Shown piece by piece: positions 50,310 to 58,715 of a DNA stretch of 64,000 nt. Location of the stretch: the NCBI RefSeq assembly GCF_035653575.1, contig NZ_DASRBQ010000056.1, positions 62,001-126,000 on the forward strand, given 5' to 3'. The notes below the pieces were generated by a model. That model did no database searches. It worked only from the letters and a program-made list of their open reading frames with translations, and was not told the DNA's origin. The stretch is from Actinocrinis sp035653575 (GTDB lineage Bacteria > Actinomycetota > Actinomycetes > Streptomycetales > Catenulisporaceae). The translations under genes and the position numbers were made by a program. How positions within the stretch are numbered: position 1 is the first letter of the stretch; each line of letters begins with the position of its first letter.

Positions 50310-51029
50310 ATGTTCAACCCGACCATCGCCGGAATCACGCTGCGCGCGCTGCTCGGCCGCAAGCGGGTCTTCCTGCTGGCGATCCCCGGCGCCGTGCTGC
50401 TGATCATCACCATCGCCCTGAAGGCGGATCACAACGCATCGACCAGCTGGCCCGCCGAGGTGCTCGGCCGCGTGGGATTCAGCGCCCTGCTGCCGCTCAC
50501 CGCGCTGATCGTGGGCACGTCGGTGCTCGGCGCGGAGATCGACGACAGCTCGATCCTGCACCTGCTCGCCACGCCGGTCTCCCGCCGCTCGATCATCTTC
50601 ACCAAGACGGTGATCGCCGCACTGGTGACGCTGCTGTTCGCCGCGGTCCCCGAGTACGTCGCCGGCGTGATCGCCACCGGCAAGGCGGGCGCGTTCGCCA
50701 CCGGCCTCGGGGTCGGCGCGATCCTCGGCTCGATCGTCTACACCGCGGTGTTCGTGCTGATCTCCACGATCACGAGGCATCCGGTGGCATTCGCGCTCGC
50801 CTACGTGGCCGTCTGGGAAGGCCTGGTCACGAACCTCGTGTCCGGCGCGAAGTACCTGTCCGCCGAGCAGTACTCCCTGGGCCTGGCCAACTCGATCGCG
50901 AAGGACAGCGCCCTGAACGCGCACCTGACCGCCACCACCGCGGTGATCCTGGCAGCCATCGCGACCGCCGCCGCCGTCTCCTACGCGGGCAACCGGCTGC
51001 GCTCCTTCCGCCTCACCGGCGACGCCTGA
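50310..51029 (+). CDS. ABC-2 type permease, second
   Basis: Membrane subunit of 239 residues with about six spans, partner of the ATPase that ends 2 bases upstream. Shorter than the first permease and without the Pro-rich loop. It ends in GNRLRSFRLTGDA; its last 17 bp overlap the remnant VOC gene on the other strand. No terminator hairpin is obvious beyond it. Confidence 0.85.
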   Translation: MFNPTIAGITLRALLGRKRVFLLAIPGAVLLIITIALKADHNASTSWPAEVLGRVGFSALLPLTALIVGTSVLGAEIDDSSILHLLATPVSRRSIIFTKTVIAALVTLLFAAVPEYVAGVIATGKAGAFATGLGVGAILGSIVYTAVFVLISTITRHPVAFALAYVAVWEGLVTNLVSGAKYLSAEQYSLGLANSIAKDSALNAHLTATTAVILAAIATAAAVSYAGNRLRSFRLTGDA

Positions 51030-51156
51030 CCACGTCGCCGAGTGACCATCGCGGATCCGGTTTGTCCACCACGCCGCCCAGAAGTGACTGATAGAAGCTG
51101 GACAGCTCGGCTACGTCGGCACAGTCCAGGACCACGCACTGCAACTTCGCGATCAT
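51013..51156 (-). pseudogene. Truncated VOC/glyoxalase-like gene
   Basis: A 47-codon frame starts MIAKLQCVVLDCADVAEL and continues FYQSLLGGVVDKPDPRWSL, an unmistakable N-terminus of the VOC-family proteins common in actinomycetes (normally about 120-130 residues). It then runs into VVRRRR and stops inside the end of the permease gene. The remaining two thirds are missing, so this is a deletion remnant rather than a working enzyme. Confidence 0.7.
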
Positions 51157-51202
51157 GCGGGCAGCATCTCACGACACCGGATCGACAGCGGTGGAAGAGT
51201 AA

Positions 51203-51814
51203 GTGAGCGTGGGAAACAACTATTCATCAATCCTGGTCGCCGCTGAGGCGGCCGACGTCGCTGAGGCACTCGCGTCATTCGCGCCTACTGCCTTCGCCAA
51301 GTCGGCCGCTGCCGGCCGAACGGCGGTCGGTGACGAGTTCTTCGGATCCGAGGAAGTCAACGAGGCCGCGGCCCGGCTCAGCCGCCTATCCGAGATCGGG
51401 GCCGTGGCCTTCTGGGTGTACAGCTCCGACGCCCTGTCCGCGATCGCGTACCGCGACGGATTGCCAGTGCACTGCTACGACTCCACGGCTGACACCCTCA
51501 TCGCGCGAGTCATCGAGCGCGACGGGCGACTGCAGGGCGACTTCGAGAACCCTTATTACCTCTATGAGGCCGGCGACCCGAACTGGCCCTCGGGAGTGCG
51601 GGGCGCCGATCCCGACTGGCTGCTGCCGTTCGCCGCGGGTGCAGTCGATCGCGACGTGCTCGCCCGGCTCCTGGATCTGCGCCTGATTCCTGATGACAAG
51701 GTCGTCGTTCGCGGCGACGGCAGCCAGCGGTGGCTGTTCGCGAGCGAGCATCACTGCGCCATCGCCGAAGCCCTCCACCTGGACCCCGCCTACCTGTGCG
51801 GAGAACTCGACTAG
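51203..51814 (+). CDS. Hypothetical protein
   Basis: 203 residues, acidic, soluble, no signal peptide. I do not recognise the family. It has an N-terminal helical half (AAEAADVAEALASFAP, ARLSRLSEIGAVAFWVYSSDALSAIAYRDG) and a C-terminal half with aromatic motifs (NPYYLYEAGDPNWPSG, DPDWLLPFAAGAVD, WLFASEHHCAIAEALHLDPAYL). The GTG at 51203 follows GGAAGAG. It ends 3 bases before the convergent kinase gene. Isolated orphan genes like this are sometimes immunity or stress proteins, but nothing here shows it. Confidence 0.7.
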   Translation: MSVGNNYSSILVAAEAADVAEALASFAPTAFAKSAAAGRTAVGDEFFGSEEVNEAAARLSRLSEIGAVAFWVYSSDALSAIAYRDGLPVHCYDSTADTLIARVIERDGRLQGDFENPYYLYEAGDPNWPSGVRGADPDWLLPFAAGAVDRDVLARLLDLRLIPDDKVVVRGDGSQRWLFASEHHCAIAEALHLDPAYLCGELD

Positions 51815-51817
51815 GCC

Positions 51818-52288
51818 CTACGACAACACGTGCGCTAACACCGCGTCGGCGACTTCGGTCACGGGGACTGTGGTAGCCACCTCAAGCGTGGCGGACGCGC
51901 GCAGCAACGGCTCCACTGTCTCGACGTATCCGAGCGTCTCGGCCAGCTCGGCGGGATCCTTGCCGTAAGGGTTCGTCGTGCGATTCGTGAGCCGGTCGGT
52001 CAGCACCTCGACTGGAGCGCTGAGCAGCACGATGTGATCGAACCACGGGTAGAACGCACCTTGGTTGCGCGTGGTGCCTTGTACGAACAGCACGCCGCCG
52101 TCGTCACCGCCCGGAGCCTCGCGTAGGAGTGCTTCGATCCGCTCCGGGCGCCACAGCCGCTCTCCGTCGACGACTTCGTAGTAGTCGCCGTAGTCGGTGT
52201 CCACCGTTCGGTATCCCCGCGCGGCAAGCTCCTTCAGCAGCGTGGATTTTCCGGTCCCGGACATGCCCGTGATCAGCACACGCTTCAT
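51818..52288 (-). CDS. Small P-loop kinase-like ATPase
   Basis: 156 residues with Walker A LITGMSGTGKSTLLKEL at the extreme N-terminus, then TDYGDYYEVVDGERLW, FVQGTTRNQGAFYPWFDHIVLLSAP and RTTNPYGKDP, like shikimate/adenylylsulfate-type small-molecule kinases annotated as AAA or NTP-binding proteins. Substrate unknown. It starts 15 bases after the methyltransferase stop on the same strand, so the two are probably co-transcribed. Confidence 0.82.
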   Translation of the reverse strand: MKRVLITGMSGTGKSTLLKELAARGYRTVDTDYGDYYEVVDGERLWRPERIEALLREAPGGDDGGVLFVQGTTRNQGAFYPWFDHIVLLSAPVEVLTDRLTNRTTNPYGKDPAELAETLGYVETVEPLLRASATLEVATTVPVTEVADAVLAHVLS

Positions 52289-52303
52289 GGCGTCGGAGGT
52301 GGC

Positions 52304-52963
52304 TCAGGCCGTCTTGACCGCGATCAACGATTTGGCGAGGCCGCCGAGCCGCTCCGCGCGCACGGTGGAGTACGGGAAGTAGTAGGCCATCTCCGTGCGG
52401 CTCAGCAGTTCCACCCAGATCGCGACGCGCAGGGCGGTAGCGCGGTCCTCCGGCGGTGTGTGCACCAGCGGCCAGTGGCGCACCAGGCGCACCCGCGCGG
52501 CGAGCGGCAGGAACTGGAAGCCGGGGAAGAGGAAGTGCGGCTCGACCGGGAAGTAGCGGTACGGGGTCTGGACCCAGTGGCGCGGCGCCAGTTCGTGCAC
52601 CGCGTCGGCGAATCGCTGGCGCCGCTCATGGCCGCCGACGTGTTCGAGGACCGAGTTGGAGAACACCAGGTCGTACTCGCCCTTGCGCACATGCTCGGGC
52701 AACTCGCAGGCGTCGCCCTGCTCCTCGGTGATCCACTCCGGCGCGGTACCGGTCGGCTGCTCCAGGTTGACGACGCACACGTGCGCCGGGCGGACCGGAG
52801 CGCGCAGCCAGGATTCCGCCCTGCCGCCCAAGTCGATCACCGACATCGACGCTATGTCGGGGAAGGCCTGCTGAAACCACTCCCAGCGCCGCGCTCTGGC
52901 CTTCGCGCCGAGCGACGTCGGCGAGTCCACGAACCGTTCGCGCACACCGCGCATCCCCACCAT
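52304..52963 (-). CDS. SAM-dependent methyltransferase
   Basis: 219 residues, class I fold. Motif I SVIDLGGRAESWL is slightly unusual (GGR in place of GxGxG); YDLVFSNSVLEHVGGHERR is the Methyltransf_11-type motif IV/post region; YRYFPVEPHFLFPGFQFLPL follows. Such proteins often modify glycans or small molecules. GGAGGGG lies about 8 bases before the start at 52963. Pairs with the downstream kinase-like gene. Confidence 0.8.
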   Translation of the reverse strand: MVGMRGVRERFVDSPTSLGAKARARRWEWFQQAFPDIASMSVIDLGGRAESWLRAPVRPAHVCVVNLEQPTGTAPEWITEEQGDACELPEHVRKGEYDLVFSNSVLEHVGGHERRQRFADAVHELAPRHWVQTPYRYFPVEPHFLFPGFQFLPLAARVRLVRHWPLVHTPPEDRATALRVAIWVELLSRTEMAYYFPYSTVRAERLGGLAKSLIAVKTA

Positions 52964-53072
52964 GGTGACCCCCTCCGGGGAAACACTGCCACAAGAAGCA
53001 ACCGCGCAGAGATATTTCGGCGAAGTTGGCGGCGACGCGCGTTAGGCCCTGGTTGGAAAGTGGCGCCTGGGC

Positions 53073-54416
53073 CTAGGACAGCTCCTCGCGCACGACGCCG
53101 GCGAGCCGGTGCGCGATAGATTCGGCCAGGTCGTGCGACTCGGCCTCGACCATCACGCGAACCATCGGCTCGGTGCCGGAGGGGCGCAGGAGCACGCGGC
53201 CCGACTCGCCGAGTTCGGCCTCCGCCGCGCTGACGGCCTCGCTGATCCGCGCAGCGGAGTGGACGCGGGACTTGTCCACACCCTTCACGTTGACCAGGAC
53301 CTGAGGGAGGCGGCGCATGACGGCGGCGAGTTCGCCGAGCGGCTTGCCGGTCTCCGCGACCCGGGCCAGCAGATGCAGGCCGGTGAGCACGCCGTCACCG
53401 GTGTTCGCGTGGTCGAGCAGGATGACGTGGCCGGACTGCTCGCCGCCGATCGACAGGCCGGCTGAGCGCATCGCTTCGAGCACGTAACGGTCGCCGACGG
53501 CCGTCTCGACCACGTGCACGCCCTCGCGCTCCATGGCGATCTTGAAGCCGAGGTTGGCCATCACGGTCGCGACCACGGTGTCCTTGGCCAGATTGCCGTG
53601 CTCGCGCAGGGTGAGGGCGAGGATCGCAATGATCTGATCGCCGTCCACGATCTCGCCCGACGCGTCGACGGCGAGGCAGCGGTCCGCGTCGCCGTCGTGC
53701 GCGATACCGGCGTCCGCGTGGTGTTCGAGCACTGCCGCGCGCAGCGGATCCAGGTGAGTACTGCCACAGCCGTCGTTGATGTTGAGGCCGTCCGGCTGCA
53801 CGCCGATCTCCACGACTTCGGCGCCCAGGCGGCGCAGCGCCTCGGGGGAAACGCGGAAGGCGGCGCCGTGTGCTTCGTCGACGACGACCTTGAGGCCGTC
53901 GAGGCGGTTGGGCACGGTGGAAAGCAGGTAGTCGACGTACCGCTGCTCGCCGTCCGGCAGGTCGGTGATCCGGCCCACTCCGGCGCCCACCGGCCGGTCC
54001 CACTGCTCGCCGATCCGCGCCTCGATCGCCTCCTCCACCTCGTCGGCCAGCTTCAGGCCACCGCGGGAGAAGAACTTGATCCCGTTGTCCGGCGCGGGAT
54101 TGTGGCTGGCCGAGAGCATCACGCCGAGGTCCACGCCCAGGGATTCGGTGAGATGGGCGACGGCGGGGGTGGGAAGGATCCCGACCCGGATCACGTCGAC
54201 GCCGGCCGAGGCCAGGCCGGCGGACACCGCGGCCTCGAGGAATTCGCCGGAGGCCCGCGGGTCGCGGCCGACCACGGCCCGCGGCCGGTGCCCCGCGAAG
54301 GTGCCCAGTTCGGCCAGCACGTGCGCCGCGGCGATCGACAGGTCGAGCGCCAGCTCCGCGGTCAGCTCGCGATTGGCGAGGCCGCGCACGCCGTCGGTGC
54401 CGAAAAGTCGGGCCAT
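53073..54416 (-). CDS. glmM: Phosphoglucosamine mutase
   Basis: Converts glucosamine-6-phosphate to glucosamine-1-phosphate for UDP-GlcNAc, following GlmS. 447 residues, starting ARLFGTDGVRGLAN. The phospho-serine is S104 in LSASHNPAPDNG; metal loop DGDADRC; sugar loop GGEQSGH; phosphate loop RPSGTEPMVRVM. The start at 54416 matches the family; upstream codons overlap the rpsI terminator. It follows rplM-rpsI, standard in actinobacteria. Confidence 0.96.
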   Translation of the reverse strand: MARLFGTDGVRGLANRELTAELALDLSIAAAHVLAELGTFAGHRPRAVVGRDPRASGEFLEAAVSAGLASAGVDVIRVGILPTPAVAHLTESLGVDLGVMLSASHNPAPDNGIKFFSRGGLKLADEVEEAIEARIGEQWDRPVGAGVGRITDLPDGEQRYVDYLLSTVPNRLDGLKVVVDEAHGAAFRVSPEALRRLGAEVVEIGVQPDGLNINDGCGSTHLDPLRAAVLEHHADAGIAHDGDADRCLAVDASGEIVDGDQIIAILALTLREHGNLAKDTVVATVMANLGFKIAMEREGVHVVETAVGDRYVLEAMRSAGLSIGGEQSGHVILLDHANTGDGVLTGLHLLARVAETGKPLGELAAVMRRLPQVLVNVKGVDKSRVHSAARISEAVSAAEAELGESGRVLLRPSGTEPMVRVMVEAESHDLAESIAHRLAGVVREELS

Positions 54417-54477
54417 GGTCCGAACCCCCAAGAGATGGACGTGTGGGAAATTCCAGTTACCGGCGCGAAAAACGAAC

Positions 54478-54512
54478 AACCCCACCGTACGCGAGACGCG
54501 CACGGCGGGGTT
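54478..54512 (-). terminator. Terminator of the rplM-rpsI operon
   Basis: Read leftwards, AACCCCGCCGT pairs with ACGGTGGGGTT (11 bp, one mismatch) and is followed by GTTCGTTTTT, a rare T-tract in this GC-rich DNA. It lies 40 bp after the rpsI stop and before glmM. Confidence 0.8.
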
Positions 54513-54551
54513 GCACGTGAAGCCGTCAGCAAAGCCGCGCCAGGGTGGCGA

Positions 54552-55055
54552 CTAGCGCTTGCTGTACTGCGGGGCCTTGCGGGCCTTCTTGAGACCGGCC
54601 TTCTTGCGTTCCTTCACCCGGGCGTCCCGAGTCAGGAAGCCGGCCTTCTTCAGGACCGGGCGGTTGGTCTCGGTGTCGGCCTCGTTCAGGGCGCGGGCGA
54701 TGCCCAGGCGCAGCGCACCGGCCTGGCCGGAGATGCCGCCGCCGTCGATGCGGGCGATCACGTCGTAGCGGCCGTCGAGCTCCAGCACGTGGAAGGGCTC
54801 GTTGACCTCCTGCTGGTGCACCTTGTTCGGGAAGTACGAGTCGAGCGAGCGACCGTTGATCTTCCACTGGCCGGTGCCCGGGATGATCCGGACGCGGGCC
54901 ACGGCCTCCTTGCGGCGGCCGGTGCCGGCCGCGGCGACGGTGGCCGAGATCTGGCGGGCCGGCGCGGAGGCCGGGGCGCTCTCGGTGGTGTAGCTCTCGG
55001 GGGCGTCGTCCTCGTCGAAGACCTCGGCCTCGATGTCGGCGGTCAGTTCAGACAC
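54552..55055 (-). CDS. rpsI: 30S ribosomal protein S9
   Basis: 167 residues. The conserved S9 body (about 37-167) runs from AAAGTGRRKEAVARVRIIPG to the basic tail KKARKAPQYSKR that contacts P-site tRNA. The first 35 residues are an acidic extension (TADIEAEVFDEDDAPES) usual in actinobacteria. Gap of 46 bp from rplM. Confidence 0.97.
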   Translation of the reverse strand: MSELTADIEAEVFDEDDAPESYTTESAPASAPARQISATVAAAGTGRRKEAVARVRIIPGTGQWKINGRSLDSYFPNKVHQQEVNEPFHVLELDGRYDVIARIDGGGISGQAGALRLGIARALNEADTETNRPVLKKAGFLTRDARVKERKKAGLKKARKAPQYSKR

Positions 55056-55101
55056 AGCCGCGAACTCCTTTTTCGATCGGAAAGATTGTTAGCGGCAGTG
55101 G

Positions 55102-55545
55102 TTACTGCGCGACCTGGGACAGGGCGTAGGGCTCGGGCTTCTGCGCCGCGTGCGGGTGCTCGGGGCCGCCGTAGACCTTCAGCTTCTTGAGCATCTGACG
55201 GCCGAGGCTGTTCTTCGGAAGCATGCCGCGCACGGCCTTCTCGACGGCCTTGCGGGAGTCCTTGTCGATCAGGTCGCCGTACTTGACGGCGCGCAGACCG
55301 CCCGGGTAGCCGGAGTGCCGGTAGGCCATCTTGTCCTCGCGCTTGTTCCCGGACAGGTGGACCTTGTCGGCGTTGACGATGATGACGAAGTCGCCGGTGT
55401 CCACGTGCGGCGCGAACTGCGGCTTGTGCTTGCCGCGCAGCAGGGTGGCCGTCTGGCTGGCAAGCCGGCCGAGAACGACGTCAGCGGCGTCGATGACGTA
55501 CCACTTCTGCTCGACCTCGCCGGGCTTGGGGGTGTACGTGGGCAC
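55102..55545 (-). CDS. rplM: 50S ribosomal protein L13
   Basis: 147 residues, full length. Landmarks KWYVIDAADVVLGRLAS, NADKVHLSGNKREDK and VRGMLPKNSLGRQMLKKLKVY. The GTG start at 55545 (VPTYTPKPGEVEQKW) has GAAGGCG upstream; in-frame codons upstream are leader. Confidence 0.97.
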   Translation of the reverse strand: MPTYTPKPGEVEQKWYVIDAADVVLGRLASQTATLLRGKHKPQFAPHVDTGDFVIIVNADKVHLSGNKREDKMAYRHSGYPGGLRAVKYGDLIDKDSRKAVEKAVRGMLPKNSLGRQMLKKLKVYGGPEHPHAAQKPEPYALSQVAQ

Positions 55546-55818
55546 GGGATCGCCTTCGCTCGATGATGAATGCCTGGGATGAGTTTCCGTAGGGACGGCA
55601 CGACCGACACCTACGGCATCAGGCACCGTGCCCTCCCGGTTTCTTCGGTGGCGCCGTCGCTGACGGCTTCCGAAGTCCGGGCGCGCGCCGCGAGAAGGCG
55701 GCGAAACGCGGAACACACAACGAGAAAGGATTCTACCCGAGACTCGACGACCGGCCAAAACGGGCGACGGCGGCCCGTCGGTCCAGGTCAGCCGATGGGT
55801 CCGGGATCGGTCTTCGGG

Positions 55819-56646
55819 TCAGCACAGGCTGCGCATGCGGCGGGCTTCGAGAGCCCGGGCGGCGAGTTCGGCGTCGGCGGGATAGCGGACTTCCTCAAGG
55901 GACAGGCCGTGCGGAGGCACCACGTTCACGCCCGGGTGGCGGGCGAGGCTGCCCAGGACCTCGGCGGGGAATTCGGCGGGCCGGCGCCCGTCGCCGACCA
56001 TGAGCAGGGCGGCGACCAGCGCCCGGACCATCGAGTGACAGAAGGCGTCGGCCTCGACCGTGGCCTCCACCTCGTCGGGCCGGGTGCGTTCCCAGCGCAG
56101 GTTCAGCAGACGCCTGATGGTGGTCGCGCCCTCGCGCTTCTTGCAGTACGCGGCGAAGTCGTGCTCGCCGAGCATGAGGGCGGCAGCGGCGTTCATGGCC
56201 TCGACATCCAACTGGTGCGCGTGCCAGAGCACGAAGCGGCGACGCACGGGCTCGACGCCGTACCGCGAGTCGCCAACGCGGTACACGTACCGGCGCGAGA
56301 GGGCGGCGAAGCGTGCGTCGAAGTCGGCGGGTGCCTCAGTGGCGCGCCAGACGCGAACGTCCATCGGCAGCTTGCCGGACAGGCGGTAGAGCAGTTTGTC
56401 CGCGTGCACCTTCCACGTGCCGGTCGGCAGGTCGACGTGAGCGACCTGGCCTGACGCGTGCACGCCGGCGTCGGTGCGGCCGGCGACGGTGAGCTGCGCG
56501 GGTTCGGCCAGGCGTAAAACGGCCGTCAGCGCCTCTTCCACGGTGCTCTGGACCGTGCGTACCCCGGAGCGCTGCCGGGCCCAGCCGGCGAACTCGGTGC
56601 CGTCGTAGGACAGGTCCAGGCGGATGCGGGTCGTGGCGGCGGTCAC
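55819..56646 (-). CDS. truA: tRNA pseudouridine(38-40) synthase
   Basis: Isomerises uridines 38-40 in tRNA anticodon arms. 275 residues. The catalytic Asp is in VAGRTDAGVHASGQV; RLDLSYDGTEFAGWARQ opens the fold, and FCHSMVRALVAALLMVG is the C-terminal signature. It is separated from rplQ by a terminator hairpin, so it may have its own promoter in the 134-bp gap. Confidence 0.95.
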   Translation of the reverse strand: MTAATTRIRLDLSYDGTEFAGWARQRSGVRTVQSTVEEALTAVLRLAEPAQLTVAGRTDAGVHASGQVAHVDLPTGTWKVHADKLLYRLSGKLPMDVRVWRATEAPADFDARFAALSRRYVYRVGDSRYGVEPVRRRFVLWHAHQLDVEAMNAAAALMLGEHDFAAYCKKREGATTIRRLLNLRWERTRPDEVEATVEADAFCHSMVRALVAALLMVGDGRRPAEFPAEVLGSLARHPGVNVVPPHGLSLEEVRYPADAELAARALEARRMRSLC

Positions 56647-56688
56647 TGCTCGGTGCTCTCCGGATGCGGTCGGCGGGGAACAATGCGA

Positions 56689-56719
56689 AGCGGGCGAGAG
56701 CGTGATGCTCCCGCCCGCT
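56689..56719 (-). terminator. Hairpin after rplQ
   Basis: A 13-bp stem with one mismatch (AGCGGGCGAGAGC against GCTCCCGCCCGCT) and a 5-base loop, about 60 bp after the rplQ stop, reading leftwards. No T-tract. Confidence 0.65.
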
Positions 56720-56780
56720 CGGCCGGCTCCGGATCGGTAGCGCCCCGGGGCCGTTACTGGCTCGAAGTCAGTATTGCTCG

Positions 56781-57389
56781 TTACTCGGACTTCTCGGCGT
56801 CGGACTCCGCGGCGGCAGCCTCGGTCTCCTCGGCCTCAGCCTCGGTGTCGTCCGCGGAAGCCTCGACCTCGGTGTCCTCGGTCGTCTCTTCCTCGACCTC
56901 GGCGTCCTCGATCTCGTCGGCGACCGGAGCCGCCGGCTTGGCCTGCGCCTCCTTGACCGCGCGACGGGTGGCCGCGGTGGCCTCGTCGGTCGCCTGCTGC
57001 GCGACCGTGCGGGCCTCGACCAGCTCGATCCGGGCCATCGGGGCGTTGTCGCCGCGACGCGGGCCGAGCTTGATGATCCGGGTGTAGCCGCCGGGGCGCT
57101 CCGCGTACTGCGGGCCGAGCTCCTCGAACAGCTTGGCGATCACGTGGCCGCCGTCGTAGAACGCGGAGTTGCGGATCTCCAGCGCGGCCATCACCTGGCG
57201 GCGGTTGTGCAGGCCGCCCTTGCGGGCCTTGGTGATCAGCGGCTCCACGAACGGGCGCAGCTCGCGCGCCTTCGCCTGGGTCGTGGTGATCCCGCCGTGC
57301 TCGATCAGGGACTTGGCCAGGTTCGCCAGCATGTGCTTCTGGTGCGAGCCGGACCCGCCGAGGCGGGGTCCCTTCTTCGGGGTGGGCAT
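56781..57389 (-). CDS. rplQ: 50S ribosomal protein L17 with long acidic tail
   Basis: 202 residues; the L17 body (PTPKKGPRLGGSGSHQKHML to about residue 125) is followed by about 75 residues of Ala/Glu/Asp/Thr-rich low complexity (VEEETTEDTEVEASADDTEA...). Bacterial L17 is usually 115-130 residues, although actinobacteria often carry tails. The tail would project from the exit-tunnel side and is probably disordered. End of the alpha operon. Confidence 0.96.
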   Translation of the reverse strand: MPTPKKGPRLGGSGSHQKHMLANLAKSLIEHGGITTTQAKARELRPFVEPLITKARKGGLHNRRQVMAALEIRNSAFYDGGHVIAKLFEELGPQYAERPGGYTRIIKLGPRRGDNAPMARIELVEARTVAQQATDEATAATRRAVKEAQAKPAAPVADEIEDAEVEEETTEDTEVEASADDTEAEAEETEAAAAESDAEKSE

Positions 57390-57476
57390 TTCTCATTCTC
57401 CTTGTGGTTCCTGCGCCGGCCGACTGCGTTGCGCGTGTGCTCTTCACGAGCGGCGAACCGTGGTACCGACGCAGTC

Positions 57477-57501
57477 CCGGGGCCCTCGGATCGGGCCCCG
57501 G
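57477..57501 (-). terminator. Hairpin between rpoA and rplQ
   Basis: CCGGGGCCC and GGGCCCCGG form a perfect 9-bp stem with a 7-base loop in the 171-bp gap after rpoA. It may partly terminate or process the mRNA before rplQ. Confidence 0.5.
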
Positions 57502-57514
57502 ACGCGTTGGGTAG

Positions 57515-57548
57515 TGCCTAATACAGCGTGGTGCCTAGTACAGCGTGG
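57515..57548. repeat. 17-bp tandem repeat between rpoA and rplQ
   Basis: TGCCTAATACAGCGTGG is followed directly by TGCCTAGTACAGCGTGG, one base different, just after the rpoA stop codon and before the hairpin at 57477-57501 in the direction of transcription. Confidence 0.8.
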
Positions 57549-57560
57549 TGCTCGGTGGGA

Positions 57561-58583
57561 CTAGTACTGCTCGGTCTCGGCGTAGCCGAGGTCGTCGTCC
57601 TCGCCACCGTAGGCCTCGGCCAGGGCCAGCGAGGGGTCGAATCCGGGCGGGGAGTCCTTCAGGGCCAGGCCCATGGTGTGCAGCTTGGCCTTGACCTCGT
57701 CGATGGACTTGGCGCCGAAGTTGCGGATGTCCAGCAGGTCCGCCTCGGAGCGTGCGACCAGCTCGCCCACGGTGTGGATGCCTTCGCGCTTGAGGCAGTT
57801 GTAGGAGCGGACGGTCAGCTCCAGCTCCTCGATCGGCAGCGCCAGGTCGGCGGCCAGCGCGGCGTCCGTCGGGGACGGGCCCATGTCGATGCCCTCGGCC
57901 TCGACGTTCAGCTCGCGGGCCAGGCCGAACAGCTCGACCAGGGTCTTACCGGCCGAGGCGACAGCGTCGCGCGGACGCAGGCACGGCTTGGTCTCGACGT
58001 CGACGACCAGCTTGTCGAAGTCGGTGCGCTGCTCGACTCGGGTGGCCTGCACCTCGTACTTGACGATCAGCACCGGGGAGTAGATCGAGTCGACCGGGAT
58101 GCGGCCGATCTCCTGCCCGGCCTGCTTGTTCTGCACGGCCGAGACGTAGCCGCGGCCGCGCTCGACCGTCAGCTCCATCTCCAGCTTGCCCTTGCCGTTG
58201 AGCGTGGCCAGGACCAGCTCGGGGTTGTGCACCTCGACGCCGGCCGGCGGGGCGATGTCCGCGGCGGTGACGATGCCGGGGCCCTGCTTGCGCAGGTACA
58301 TGACCACCGGCTCGTCGTGCTCGGAGGAGACGACCAGTCCCTTGATGTTCAGGATCAGGTCGGTGACGTCCTCCTTGACGCCCGGGATGGTCTGGAACTC
58401 GTGCAGCACCCCGTCGATGCGGATGCTGGTGACGGCCGCGCCCGGGATCGAGGAGAGCAGGGTGCGGCGCAGGGAGTTGCCGAGGGTGTAACCGAAGCCC
58501 GGCTCAAGCGGTTCGATGGTGAACCGGGAGCGGAACTCGTCGACGACTTCCTCGGTCAGCGTGGGACGCTGAGCGATGAGCAA
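57561..58583 (-). CDS. rpoA: RNA polymerase alpha subunit
   Basis: 340 residues, normal length. N-terminal assembly domain (1-230; GFGYTLGNSLRRTLLSSIPG) and C-terminal DNA- and activator-binding domain (about 255-320; LKREGIHTVGELVARSEADLLDIRNFG). The tail is acidic (GGEDDDLGYAETEQY). Gap to rpsD 132 bp. Confidence 0.97.
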   Translation of the reverse strand: MLIAQRPTLTEEVVDEFRSRFTIEPLEPGFGYTLGNSLRRTLLSSIPGAAVTSIRIDGVLHEFQTIPGVKEDVTDLILNIKGLVVSSEHDEPVVMYLRKQGPGIVTAADIAPPAGVEVHNPELVLATLNGKGKLEMELTVERGRGYVSAVQNKQAGQEIGRIPVDSIYSPVLIVKYEVQATRVEQRTDFDKLVVDVETKPCLRPRDAVASAGKTLVELFGLARELNVEAEGIDMGPSPTDAALAADLALPIEELELTVRSYNCLKREGIHTVGELVARSEADLLDIRNFGAKSIDEVKAKLHTMGLALKDSPPGFDPSLALAEAYGGEDDDLGYAETEQY

Positions 58584-58715
58584 TGGAACCTCCGTGATAG
58601 TGGGCGCCCGCTATTTGACGCCCTCCATGCACGCCCCTACGGACGTGCCGCTGGGGTGCCGTCCCAGGATAACCCGGAAAACGGCACCCCGACCGTGCAA
58701 ATCGTGCGCTACGCC

